Positions 16,489 through 23,814 of a DNA stretch of 37,558 nucleotides are shown here, piece after piece. Origin of the DNA: Oxalobacteraceae bacterium (lineage in GTDB: Bacteria > Pseudomonadota > Gammaproteobacteria > Burkholderiales > Burkholderiaceae_D); contig JAUYNR010000059.1 of the NCBI GenBank assembly GCA_030698225.1, positions 1 through 37,558 on the forward strand, read 5' to 3'. Under the pieces are notes generated by a model, which worked only from the letters and a program-made list of their open reading frames with translations, had not been told where the DNA came from and did not search any database. Numbering within the stretch: the first letter of the stretch is position 1; each line of letters opens with the position of its first letter. Position numbers and translations under genes: made by a program.

Positions 16489-19400
16489 ATGGACGCGCCA
16501 TCAGAACTGCATTCCCTCGCAGATTTTCTATCGTCTGTAGAGATATTGTCCCCCTTCACGCGTGATGAGCTGGAGCGACTGGCTGAGCACGCGCAGTCCC
16601 GGTTTTTTGCCTACGGAGAAACCGTGTGCAATGCGGGTGAGCCTGCTGACGGCTTGTTTGTGATCAAGTCCGGTTCCGTTCGCATCTTCACGGAAGAGCA
16701 GGGCAAAGAAATCAGCATGGGTGTGCGCAAGGCGCGCGAGGTATTTGCCGACATCGCGATGCTGCGCGAGCATCAGCACGAATCCTCGGTACGCGCCTCA
16801 GCGAAAACCGAACTGCTGTTCATACCGCGCACCGTCACCGAGCCTATCCTGTCTCGCAACCCTGCAGCACAAGCCTTCGTTGCCAGTTACGTGGCGATCA
16901 ATTCGGCGGGGGGATTTGTTACCCGTCTATTTGATCTGCACGGCAAGCTGAGCAAGAGTGAGCTGGAGGACGCGGTTCGAAGCGTCGGCGTGAAACGCGT
17001 CAGTGCCGGCAAGGAGATTCTGAAACAGGATTCCAAAGACGACCGCAGGCTGTATGTGGTGCGCCAGGGCGAAGTCCGCATCGTGCGTCACGATGAAGGC
17101 ACGGAGTATCCGTTGGCAACGCTGGGGCATGGTGAGATTTTCGGTGAGAAGGCCTGCGTGATGCGCCAGGAACAGATGGCCTCGGCGATTGCGAACGCGG
17201 ATACCACGCTGCTGGTCATTCCCGAGAAGACCGTTCATTTCATTATGGAGCGCAACCCGAAGTTGCGCGAAGTACTGGAAGAGCGCATTCGGTTTTCCGA
17301 AAGGGAGCTGCAGCGCCAAAGGAAACTGGCGGAACGACGCAAGCGACCGGTCACGCTCGATCTGCGCTCCAAACCGGAATTCGGCGAGAAGCTCATCAAG
17401 CGCTTTGCGCTGGTCGAGCAAGCCGAAGAGATGGACTGCGGCGCCGCCTGCCTGGCAATGCTGTGTCGGCACTACGGCATCCCGATGACGCTGGGCAAGC
17501 TGCGCGAATTGGCCAACGTCACGACCGAGGGCGCCACGCTCGATAGTCTGGCGCGCGCGGGCGAATCGCTCGGCTTCACCACGCGCGGCATCCAGTGTAC
17601 TTATGAATCTCTGATGGGCTTCGAGCTGCCCTTTATCGTGCACTGGGAAGGTTACCATTACGTCGTCGTGTACGGTATCTCAAAACAGTGGGTGTGGGTA
17701 GCGGATCCGGCGGTCGGTTTCAAGAAAATGAGCGTCGAAGAATTCGAGCGTGGCTGGAGCGGCACCTGTCTGCTCTTCACGTCCAGCCAGAATATGGTGC
17801 AGACGGCCGTAGCGCGCTCGCCGTGGATCCGGTTCGCGGGTTATCTGAAGCCCTATAAAAGAATCCTCTTGCTGCTGTTCCTGGCAACCTTCGTGATCCA
17901 GATGCTGGGGATCGTGCCGCCGCTGATTATTCAAAACATCCTCGATGGGGTCATTGTTCATCAAAACCTGGGCCTGCTGAACTTGCTCATCATCGGCCTG
18001 GTCATTTCCAATCTCTTCAGCCAGATCATGGCGACGATCCGGGCCTACCTGGCGAACTTCATGGTGCGCAACATGGACTTCGCGATGATGTCGCAGTTTT
18101 TCAGGCATACGCTGTCGCTGCCGTACTCTTTCTTTGCCAAACGCAAGACCGGGGATATCTTTGCGCGCTTCCAGGAAAATCAGACAATACGCGCCTTTCT
18201 GACGGAATCGACCGTCACGACGGCGCTCAATTTGCTGATGGTGTTCATCTACTTCACGGTGATGTTTTTTTATAACGTGAAGCTGACATTGCTACTGATC
18301 GCGTTCGTCATCCCCATCATGCTCCTGACCGCGCTGGCCACTCCGAAAATTAAAAATTATGCACGTGAAGTGTTTACCACGTCGACGGACGCCAAGGCCT
18401 TCCTGATGGAAACGCTCGGTGGCGTAGAGACCATCAAGGGCATGGGTATCGAACGCCCGGTGCGTCTGAAATGGGAAAAGAAATACGCCAAGGCGCTCGA
18501 AGTCCAGTATCGGGCGCAGGCATTCCATATCGTGGTCGGCCTCGCCAGTCAGCTGCTCCACGCAGCGACCACGATTACCCTCCTTTGGGTGGGCGCGAGT
18601 CTGGTGCTGACGCGCGAACTGAGCATCGGCCAGTTGATCGCATTCAATGCCTTGACGGGCAGTGTGCTGACGCCACTGATGGGATTGGTCGGGCTGTGGA
18701 ACCTCCTGGCCGACGCCGGCGTGGCGATGGAACGCCTCGGTGACGTGCTCGACATCGAGCCGGAACAAAAGCCGGAGGACTTGCCGTCGCGCGTCATGTT
18801 GCCTGATCTGCAGGGGGCGATCAGCCTGGAGGGCGTCTATTTTCGCTACGGCGGCGATGAAACGGCCTATGTCCTCGAAAATATCAGCTTCGACATCAAG
18901 CCGGGAGAACTGGTCGCGATAGTGGGTCGCAGCGGCTCGGGGAAAACGACATTGGCCAAGTTGCTGGTCGGCTTCTATCCGCCGACGGAAGGAAAATTGC
19001 TGGTCGATGGCTATGACCTGAGCGTGATCGACAAGGGATATTACCGGGCGCAGATCGGTTATGTCATGCAAAGCAATCTGCTTTTCTCGGGGACGATCGC
19101 GGAGAACATCGCCAGCGGCGATGACGGTTCGGATCGCCGCCGCATTGAGGAAGTGGCGAAGATGGCGGATGCGCATGCATTCATCAGCAAATTGCCGCTG
19201 GGTTACGACCAGGTGGTGGGTGAGCGTGGCATCGGCTTGTCCGGCGGGCAGATTCAGCGGCTTTGCATCGCCCGGGCGCTGTACCACGATCCGCGCCTGC
19301 TGGTCTTTGATGAAGCGACCTCGGCATTGGATACCCAGTCCGAGAGCAACATTCTCGGCAACATGCATGACATTCTCAAGGGGCGTACCGCCGTGATCAT

Positions 19401-19560
19401 CGCGCACAGGCTCAGCACCATCATGCGCGCGGACAAAATCCTGGTGCTGTACGAGGGCGCGATCGTGGAGCAGGGGCGGCACGAGGAGCTGGTGGAACGC
19501 AAGGGCATGTATTACCAACTGGTCCAGAAGCAACTGAGTGCGTCAACTACGCCGCCGTGA
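16489..19560 (+). CDS. C39-peptidase ABC exporter with two N-terminal cNMP-binding-type domains
   Basis: A 1023-residue bifunctional processing protease and exporter. Residues 15-130 and 155-265 are two cyclic-nucleotide-binding-type domains; the second keeps FGE of the phosphate-binding cassette, the first has FAD instead, and neither shows the usual Arg. The C39 peptidase domain (about 300-435) has Cys317 in DCGAAC, His390 in YHYVVVYG and Asp406 in DPAVG, so cleavage after double glycine is expected. Membrane segments fill about 445-730. The ATPase has Walker A GRSGSGKTT near 815, LSGGQIQR, Walker B LLVFDEATSALD and the His of AHRLSTI. The architecture resembles HetC-type exporters of cyanobacteria. 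Its substrates are most likely the family A peptides in this locus. Confidence 0.95.
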   Translation: MDAPSELHSLADFLSSVEILSPFTRDELERLAEHAQSRFFAYGETVCNAGEPADGLFVIKSGSVRIFTEEQGKEISMGVRKAREVFADIAMLREHQHESSVRASAKTELLFIPRTVTEPILSRNPAAQAFVASYVAINSAGGFVTRLFDLHGKLSKSELEDAVRSVGVKRVSAGKEILKQDSKDDRRLYVVRQGEVRIVRHDEGTEYPLATLGHGEIFGEKACVMRQEQMASAIANADTTLLVIPEKTVHFIMERNPKLREVLEERIRFSERELQRQRKLAERRKRPVTLDLRSKPEFGEKLIKRFALVEQAEEMDCGAACLAMLCRHYGIPMTLGKLRELANVTTEGATLDSLARAGESLGFTTRGIQCTYESLMGFELPFIVHWEGYHYVVVYGISKQWVWVADPAVGFKKMSVEEFERGWSGTCLLFTSSQNMVQTAVARSPWIRFAGYLKPYKRILLLLFLATFVIQMLGIVPPLIIQNILDGVIVHQNLGLLNLLIIGLVISNLFSQIMATIRAYLANFMVRNMDFAMMSQFFRHTLSLPYSFFAKRKTGDIFARFQENQTIRAFLTESTVTTALNLLMVFIYFTVMFFYNVKLTLLLIAFVIPIMLLTALATPKIKNYAREVFTTSTDAKAFLMETLGGVETIKGMGIERPVRLKWEKKYAKALEVQYRAQAFHIVVGLASQLLHAATTITLLWVGASLVLTRELSIGQLIAFNALTGSVLTPLMGLVGLWNLLADAGVAMERLGDVLDIEPEQKPEDLPSRVMLPDLQGAISLEGVYFRYGGDETAYVLENISFDIKPGELVAIVGRSGSGKTTLAKLLVGFYPPTEGKLLVDGYDLSVIDKGYYRAQIGYVMQSNLLFSGTIAENIASGDDGSDRRRIEEVAKMADAHAFISKLPLGYDQVVGERGIGLSGGQIQRLCIARALYHDPRLLVFDEATSALDTQSESNILGNMHDILKGRTAVIIAHRLSTIMRADKILVLYEGAIVEQGRHEELVERKGMYYQLVQKQLSASTTPP

Positions 19561-19588
19561 ACGACGCGATATTGCAGAGCACAATCCG

Positions 19589-20890
19589 ATGAAGATACTC
19601 GACCAAAGCGAACCCGGACGATCGGCGATCTCGTACGCGGGGCTGCTCGAAAAAATAGAAATTCTGCGCTCGACGCTGCGCTGGTCTTCACGCTTGGAGC
19701 GACCGGACATCGATAAGCTGCTGCGGCAAGCCGGATCCCTGCGCGACGAAGTGATGCAGTTGTCACACAAGGAGCGCTTCGTGCAGGCGGCGGTTGCAGA
19801 GCCGACCCAGGCCGACCAATTGCCGCGCCAACGGCGCCAGGCGCTGCTCGATCGCAGCTTCGTTTTTGAAGGCACGTTTGGGGATAACCCGAAGCTGCTT
19901 GAGGCCTTGGAGATCGCGGAGAAGGCGGCCCCCACCGATCTGCCGGTACTCATAGACGGCGAAAGCGGGACCGGCAAGGAACTGATGGCGAAGGTCATCC
20001 ATGCCAACGGCGCGCGCGCCGACAAGCCGTACATCTCCGTCAATTGCGGGGCGATCCCGGACAACCTGCTGGAATCCGAGCTGTTTGGTCACAGGAAAGG
20101 CGCCTTCACGGGCGCGTCCGGCGATCGCAAAGGCAAGTTCGAAAGCGCGCACAAGGGCACCATATTTCTCGACGAAATTGGTGAGTTGCCGCTGCACGGA
20201 CAGGTGAAGTTGCTGCGCGTGCTGGAGTCGCATGAGATCCAAAGAGTGGGATCGGATGAAACCATTACAGTGGACGCCCGCATCGTGGCCGCGACCAACA
20301 AAAATCTGCGTCAACTAAGTGAAAAGGGCGTGTTTCGGGAGGATCTGTTTTACCGGCTCAGCGTCATCCATGTGACATTGCCGCCGCTGCGTGATCGCAA
20401 GGACGAGATTCCTTTGCTGTTTGCGTTCTTTGGAGACGAGGCCGCGGAAGCCCTGAAAAGGCGCCCGATAAAGATGACGCCGCGACTGCGCGATTTTCTA
20501 TTGAATTATTCTTATCCGGGCAATATACGGGAGCTGCGCAATATGATCTACCGCCTCTCATGCCTGGCCGGGGATGCGGCAGATCTGGAGCACCTTCCCG
20601 AGGATATACGGCCCAGCTCGCCAGCCATGGCTGCTTACAGTGGCGCCGGAAACGGCGCTGTCGGCGCGTCAAGTTTTACCGCGCTGAGCGACGCCAAACG
20701 CGCCGCAAGCGATGCGGCAGAAAGAGGGTTTCTGGAGCGGGGCCTGCAGGAAGTTGGCGGCACCGTGACGGAGTTGGCTAGGCGGTGCAACATGAACCGT
20801 TCTCATCTGCAAATATTACTGAAGAAGCACGGCATCCATTCGAAGGACTTTCGACCTCATGGTGCATCGCAAAACGAGAAAAAGACCTGA
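19589..20890 (+). CDS. Sigma-54-dependent transcriptional activator without a receiver domain
   Basis: A 434-residue protein from the ATG at 19589; a GTG start at 19538 would overlap the exporter gene. Residues 1-90 are helical and match no sensor domain I recognise. The AAA+ domain (about 95-325) has Walker A GESGTGKE near 124, the sigma-54-contacting GAFTGA near 171, Walker B GTIFLDEIGE, and FREDLFYRL. The C-terminus carries a Fis-type helix-turn-helix (GTVTELARRCNMNRSHLQI). It probably drives the two peptide promoters (378-393 and 22211-22226), binding the inverted repeats upstream of them. With no receiver, GAF or FHA domain, its activity must be controlled by its N-terminal region, a partner, or phosphorylation by the local kinase. 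It ends 56 bases from the convergent peptide array. Confidence 0.93.
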   Translation: MKILDQSEPGRSAISYAGLLEKIEILRSTLRWSSRLERPDIDKLLRQAGSLRDEVMQLSHKERFVQAAVAEPTQADQLPRQRRQALLDRSFVFEGTFGDNPKLLEALEIAEKAAPTDLPVLIDGESGTGKELMAKVIHANGARADKPYISVNCGAIPDNLLESELFGHRKGAFTGASGDRKGKFESAHKGTIFLDEIGELPLHGQVKLLRVLESHEIQRVGSDETITVDARIVAATNKNLRQLSEKGVFREDLFYRLSVIHVTLPPLRDRKDEIPLLFAFFGDEAAEALKRRPIKMTPRLRDFLLNYSYPGNIRELRNMIYRLSCLAGDAADLEHLPEDIRPSSPAMAAYSGAGNGAVGASSFTALSDAKRAASDAAERGFLERGLQEVGGTVTELARRCNMNRSHLQILLKKHGIHSKDFRPHGASQNEKKT

Positions 20891-20946
20891 TATTTCTTGA
20901 CATAAACTGCTCCAGGCAATGCGTTTCCCATCCTGGCCGGCTTCGG

Positions 20947-21229
20947 TCATGACGGGGTGAGGGAGCTGAGAAGGACCGCGTTAATGGTCGAGTTGGCCCC
21001 CGAATTGTTGATATTGACGATCTGGGACTGATTGATCATCTGTTCGGCAAAGAAGCTGTTGTTGACCTGATAGAAGTTGACGACTGGAGCAAAGCTGGGA
21101 GTCGCATCAACATGAGGCGCTGAAAGCGCCAAAGACCCACGGCGCACCCCCGGCGCCTCTGATGACCGACATCGCTGCTCGATCCAGGTCGCGGTTTGCG
21201 AGGAGGTCATTGATTGTTATTGCAGCCAT
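20947..21229 (-). pseudogene. Double-glycine-leader peptide, family B, split by a one-base frameshift
   Basis: From the ATG at 21229 (GGAG 7 bases upstream) the leader reads MAAITINDL, then LDRAAM, SVIRGAG, matching the leader signature of the other peptides. In that frame translation ends after 40 residues at 21107. The following core (VVNFYQVNNSFFAEQMINQ, then SQIVNINNSGAN) lies in another frame that stays open to 20947. Removing one base from the run of five C at 21147-21151 joins them into a peptide of about 93 residues, and the core matches the end of the broken peptide at 1482-1880. It may be a real mutation, a phase-variable tract or a sequencing error. It is the last gene of the right-hand array. 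Confidence 0.68.
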
Positions 21230-21338
21230 GCTATATCTCCAAATCTTCAAAATTGCCAGGGACGGCCAAGCGGCGAGCCGCACCGCAGGGGATAGTGCTT
21301 CCCTGCAGGTGCGGTTCTCACATCCCTTTCATGTTGCC

Positions 21339-21584
21339 TTACCAATAAGGGTGCCCAACAGATTGATATCCGCCAAAATTCTGCAGGGTGGTCGAATCGA
21401 CATGCGAGCGCGCGTCAACCTGTGTGACCGGCGCTACCACGATAGCCGGGCTGGCGAAGCCGCCGCCGACAGCGGCGTTGAAGTTGCCAATATTGAAGTT
21501 GCTGCCGCCGCGCACGGCGGACATGGACTTGCGGTCGAGTTGTTTGTCGAGGGACAGGTCTTTGATCATCAGAGTCGATTTCAT
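21339..21584 (-). CDS. Double-glycine-leader secreted peptide, family A (array copy 3)
   Basis: An 81-residue precursor with the same 27-residue leader as the other family A copies and a 54-residue core. The core differs most at its end: after TTLQNFGG it reads YQSVGHPYW instead of the FQFAALN type, giving an aromatic, His- and Pro-containing tail. Near the core start it has FNAAV. The start at 21584 has AGGAGAA upstream. It is the third gene of a minus-strand tandem array, 41 bases after copy 2, and probably relies on the single promoter at 22211-22226. Confidence 0.87.
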   Translation of the reverse strand: MKSTLMIKDLSLDKQLDRKSMSAVRGGSNFNIGNFNAAVGGGFASPAIVVAPVTQVDARSHVDSTTLQNFGGYQSVGHPYW

Positions 21585-21625
21585 GAGTGTTCTCCTAAAG
21601 GTTGGGTTCGGGTTCGATAGATTTA

Positions 21626-21865
21626 TTAATTCAGCGCAGCAAACTGGAATCCGCCAAAATTCTGCAGGGTGGTCGTATCGACATGCGAGCGCGCATCAAC
21701 CTGGGTGACTGGCGCCACCACGATGGCAGGGCTGGCGAAGCCACCGCCGACAGCGGCGTTGAGGTTGCCGATGTTGAAGTTGCTGCCGCCGCGCACGGCG
21801 GACATGGACTTGCGGTCGAGTTGTTTGTCGAGGGACAGGTCTTTGATCATCAGAGTCGATTTCAT
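21626..21865 (-). CDS. Double-glycine-leader secreted peptide, family A (array copy 2)
   Basis: A 79-residue precursor, identical in leader to the other copies. Its core has LNAAV at the variable spot and ends TTLQNFGGFQFAALN as in the left copy at 74-313, from which it differs by only two residues. The ATG at 21865 is preceded by AGGAGAA. It is the second gene in the right-hand array, 41 bases after copy 1. The core has no Cys, a net charge close to zero and many small residues, so disulfide- or thioether-based bacteriocin structures are excluded. Confidence 0.88.
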   Translation of the reverse strand: MKSTLMIKDLSLDKQLDRKSMSAVRGGSNFNIGNLNAAVGGGFASPAIVVAPVTQVDARSHVDTTTLQNFGGFQFAALN

Positions 21866-21906
21866 GGTAATTCTCCTAAAGGTTGGGTTGGGGTTCGATA
21901 GATTTA

Positions 21907-22146
21907 TTAATTCAGCGCAGCAAGCTGCACTCCGCCAAAGTTCTGCAGGGTGGTCGTATCGATAAACGACCGCGCGTCAACCTGTGTAACCGGCGCCACC
22001 ACGATGGCCGGGCTGGCGAAGCCGCCGCCGGCAGCGGCGTTGAAGTTGCCGATGTTGAAGTTGCTGCCGCCGCGCACGGCGGACATGGACTTGCGGTCGA
22101 GTTGTTTGTCGAGGGACAGGTCTTTGATCATCAGAGTCGATTTCAT
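21907..22146 (-). CDS. Double-glycine-leader secreted peptide, family A (array copy 1)
   Basis: A 79-residue precursor and the first gene after the right-hand sigma-54 promoter. The leader is identical to the other copies. The core has FNAAA, then ARSFID where others have ARSHVD, and ends GGVQLAALN, making it the most divergent of the full-length cores in its middle part. The ATG at 22146 carries the conserved ribosome binding site. A longer frame from 22215 starts inside the promoter and is not credible. Expected fate is cleavage after GG and export by the transporter at 16489-19560. Confidence 0.88.
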   Translation of the reverse strand: MKSTLMIKDLSLDKQLDRKSMSAVRGGSNFNIGNFNAAAGGGFASPAIVVAPVTQVDARSFIDTTTLQNFGGVQLAALN

Positions 22147-22210
22147 GGGTGTTCTCCTAAAGGTTTGGTTGGTTGGGTTGTGAGCATTTCGTTGCGCTCG
22201 ATAGACATAT

Positions 22211-22226
22211 AGCATAGAGCGTGCCA
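22211..22226 (-). promoter_or_regulatory. Sigma-54 (-24/-12) promoter of the right peptide array
   Basis: TGGCACG-N4-ATGCT on the minus strand, base-identical to the left promoter at 378-393 even though neighbouring bases have diverged. It lies 65 bases upstream of array copy 1 and would transcribe all three family A genes and the frameshifted family B gene. Confidence 0.8.
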
Positions 22227-22341
22227 GCCCAAGCCATGCGCCGCAGGAGACTGCGTAAGTACTTGAAAAATATGGAAATATTCAGGTTGCAGTCGAAGGT
22301 TTATCGATGCTTGTCAAGGCGCTGCAGCGCATGTGTTCGGA

Positions 22342-22366
22342 GTTGCCAAACAGATTTCATCGCAAC
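22342..22366. promoter_or_regulatory. Inverted repeat, candidate upstream activator site (right)
   Basis: GTTGC and GCAAC arms with 15 bases between them, 116 bases upstream of the -24 element. It occupies the same place and length as the inverted repeat at 511-535. The arms are kept while internal bases differ, which fits a protein-binding site. No other recognisable element is seen between the promoter and the cyclase gene. Confidence 0.45.
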
Positions 22367-22594
22367 TGTCGGATAGAGCCAGACACATTCGCTGCGATCG
22401 TGGAATTCGGCGTCGAAAACGACTGCAAACCTGCCGGAGCAGCACATGCGGAGCGAAAAATGTTGGATGCAACCAAACAGAGGCAGAAAATCATCGTTTG
22501 TTGCTTGCTCTATGCGCAACGAAAGTCTGTTTAGACGCCTGCCGAGAGTCGAGCAACAGCGGCCTGTGGGGTCAGCGCGGTGTGCGCCGTTGCG

Positions 22595-23518
22595 TCATCC
22601 GCGCACGGTAAATTCGACGGTTTCCTCATCGGATTCGCGGACGCTGTGACCGAATACAATGCGGCCGTGACCGCGCAGCATGATTTCCTCGCGCCGCAGG
22701 CCGATTTCGGCTTCGCCGGCAAAGCTGATGAAAGTTCCGTTGGTACTCTGATCGACCAGGAAAAACTTGTCGCGGCGGCGCTCGATGCGCGCGTGAAGGC
22801 GGGACGCCTTGCGGTCGGCGATTACGATCTCACAACTCGCGTCGCGCCCGAGTACGATGCCGGCGCCAGCAGGTTCGAGCACCAGCCTCTGCGTTCCATG
22901 AGTGAGATGCAACTCGATCTGTGGCGCGGAGTCGTCACTCGACAGCGTTACCATCGTCAGGTCATCGCCACCCTGCCAGATGACTTCACAAACTTCGATG
23001 TCGCCGGCCTTGCCCTTGATCGCCAGCGCGGCGATGCGCCGGGTCGATGCGCGCAGCATCGGCGACAGGTGCGCCACGGTCGATAGCGTAGTGATGATCT
23101 GATCGCCTTTTGCCAGGCCCAGCATGCGCGCGGCGGTATTGACTGTGTCGCCAAACACGTCGCCGCGCTCCTCGATCACCACGCCGGCGTGAAATCCGAT
23201 CCGGATCGAACGCTTGACGCCGGACACGATCGGCAAAGCGGCGACGTTCAATTGCATGTCAGTAGCGGCCAGATGACCGCAATCGGCGTCGGGAAAGGTG
23301 CACATGATCTCGTCGCCGATGGTCTTGATGACGCGTCCGGCGTGGCGTGCGATTACCGTGCATATGGCGTCGAGGCATTCGTCGATCATCGCCTTGGCCT
23401 GCGCATCCCCCAGCGTTTCATACAGACGGGTGCTGCCGGCGATGTCGGCGAACAGGACCGCGACCTCAGTTGCGGTAGCATGCCTGAGTGGCTGAGTTAG
23501 CGCGGTCGAATTGGACAT
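22595..23518 (-). CDS. Class III adenylate/guanylate cyclase fused to an FHA domain
   Basis: A 307-residue cytosolic protein from the ATG at 23518; an upstream frame to 23689 adds residues without domain content. The cyclase domain covers about 15-180: VLFADIAGSTRLYE with the first metal Asp, KTIGDEIMCTF with the second Asp and a Lys typical of ATP specificity, and GDTVNTAARM with the catalytic Asn and Arg. All catalytic residues are visible, and the Asp before TVN also favours ATP. The FHA domain is at about 205-300 (GIVLGRDASCEIVIAD, ASRLHARI, DQSTNGTF). It is a candidate source of cyclic nucleotide for the cNMP-type domains of the exporter, controlled by phosphothreonine binding. TATAAT lies shortly upstream of the start. 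Confidence 0.92.
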   Translation of the reverse strand: MSNSTALTQPLRHATATEVAVLFADIAGSTRLYETLGDAQAKAMIDECLDAICTVIARHAGRVIKTIGDEIMCTFPDADCGHLAATDMQLNVAALPIVSGVKRSIRIGFHAGVVIEERGDVFGDTVNTAARMLGLAKGDQIITTLSTVAHLSPMLRASTRRIAALAIKGKAGDIEVCEVIWQGGDDLTMVTLSSDDSAPQIELHLTHGTQRLVLEPAGAGIVLGRDASCEIVIADRKASRLHARIERRRDKFFLVDQSTNGTFISFAGEAEIGLRREEIMLRGHGRIVFGHSVRESDEETVEFTVRG

Positions 23519-23793
23519 GCAAAGAATTATAGTCGCGTTTGACAGCCTGAATTCCGAAGTCGACGGTGTTCGAAAGCCATCTTGCGCGCCATCAAATTGC
23601 CGCTCGATCTCTTTGCCGAGTGAGCGACAAATGCCACGCCATGCAACGCATTTCTTTGCGCGGCCAGGGCACGTCAAGCCAAGTTTCACGCGCCCTGGCC
23701 GCGAGCTTGCTGCTTAATCCTACATTAACCGGACACTAGTGAGGGTATATGTAAAAACAATAACATTACCGCATATATTTAGTGGCACATAAG

Positions 23794-23813
23794 AAATACA
23801 TATATATGTATTT
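23794..23813. repeat. AT-rich 20-base palindrome after the GGDEF/EAL gene
   Basis: AAATACATAT is followed directly by its reverse complement, just past the stop codon of the minus-strand gene at 23815. It could form a weak hairpin, but the stem is nearly all A/T, so a role as terminator is doubtful; an operator is equally possible. Confidence 0.3.
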
Positions 23814-23814
23814 T

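Larger units (their letters stand above)
21339..22146 (-). repeat. Tandem array of three family A peptide genes
   Basis: Three units of about 281-282 bases (start codons at 22146, 21865 and 21584) repeat the ribosome binding site, leader and core with few changes. The leader-encoding DNA is nearly invariant, while changes cluster at two codons early in the core and at the 3' end. This is the signature of recent tandem duplication, and it allows unequal crossing over to change copy number. Confidence 0.9.
21907..22470. repeat. Right copy of the long dispersed repeat
   Basis: This is the counterpart of 74-630: peptide gene, ribosome binding site, sigma-54 promoter and upstream inverted repeat, all in the same order and orientation. 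Similarity fades before the stop of the cyclase gene at 22595. Recombination between the two direct copies would delete or duplicate the exporter locus between them. Confidence 0.8.

Noticed and set aside
18292..19533. Minus-strand frame of 413 codons within the exporter gene
   Set aside because: Antisense to the ABC transporter with all its motifs; no domain of its own.
16489..19560. Reading the locus as a standard lanthipeptide or microcin cluster
   Set aside because: No LanM, LanBC, YcaO, radical SAM or graspetide ligase gene is visible, and the cores contain no Cys.
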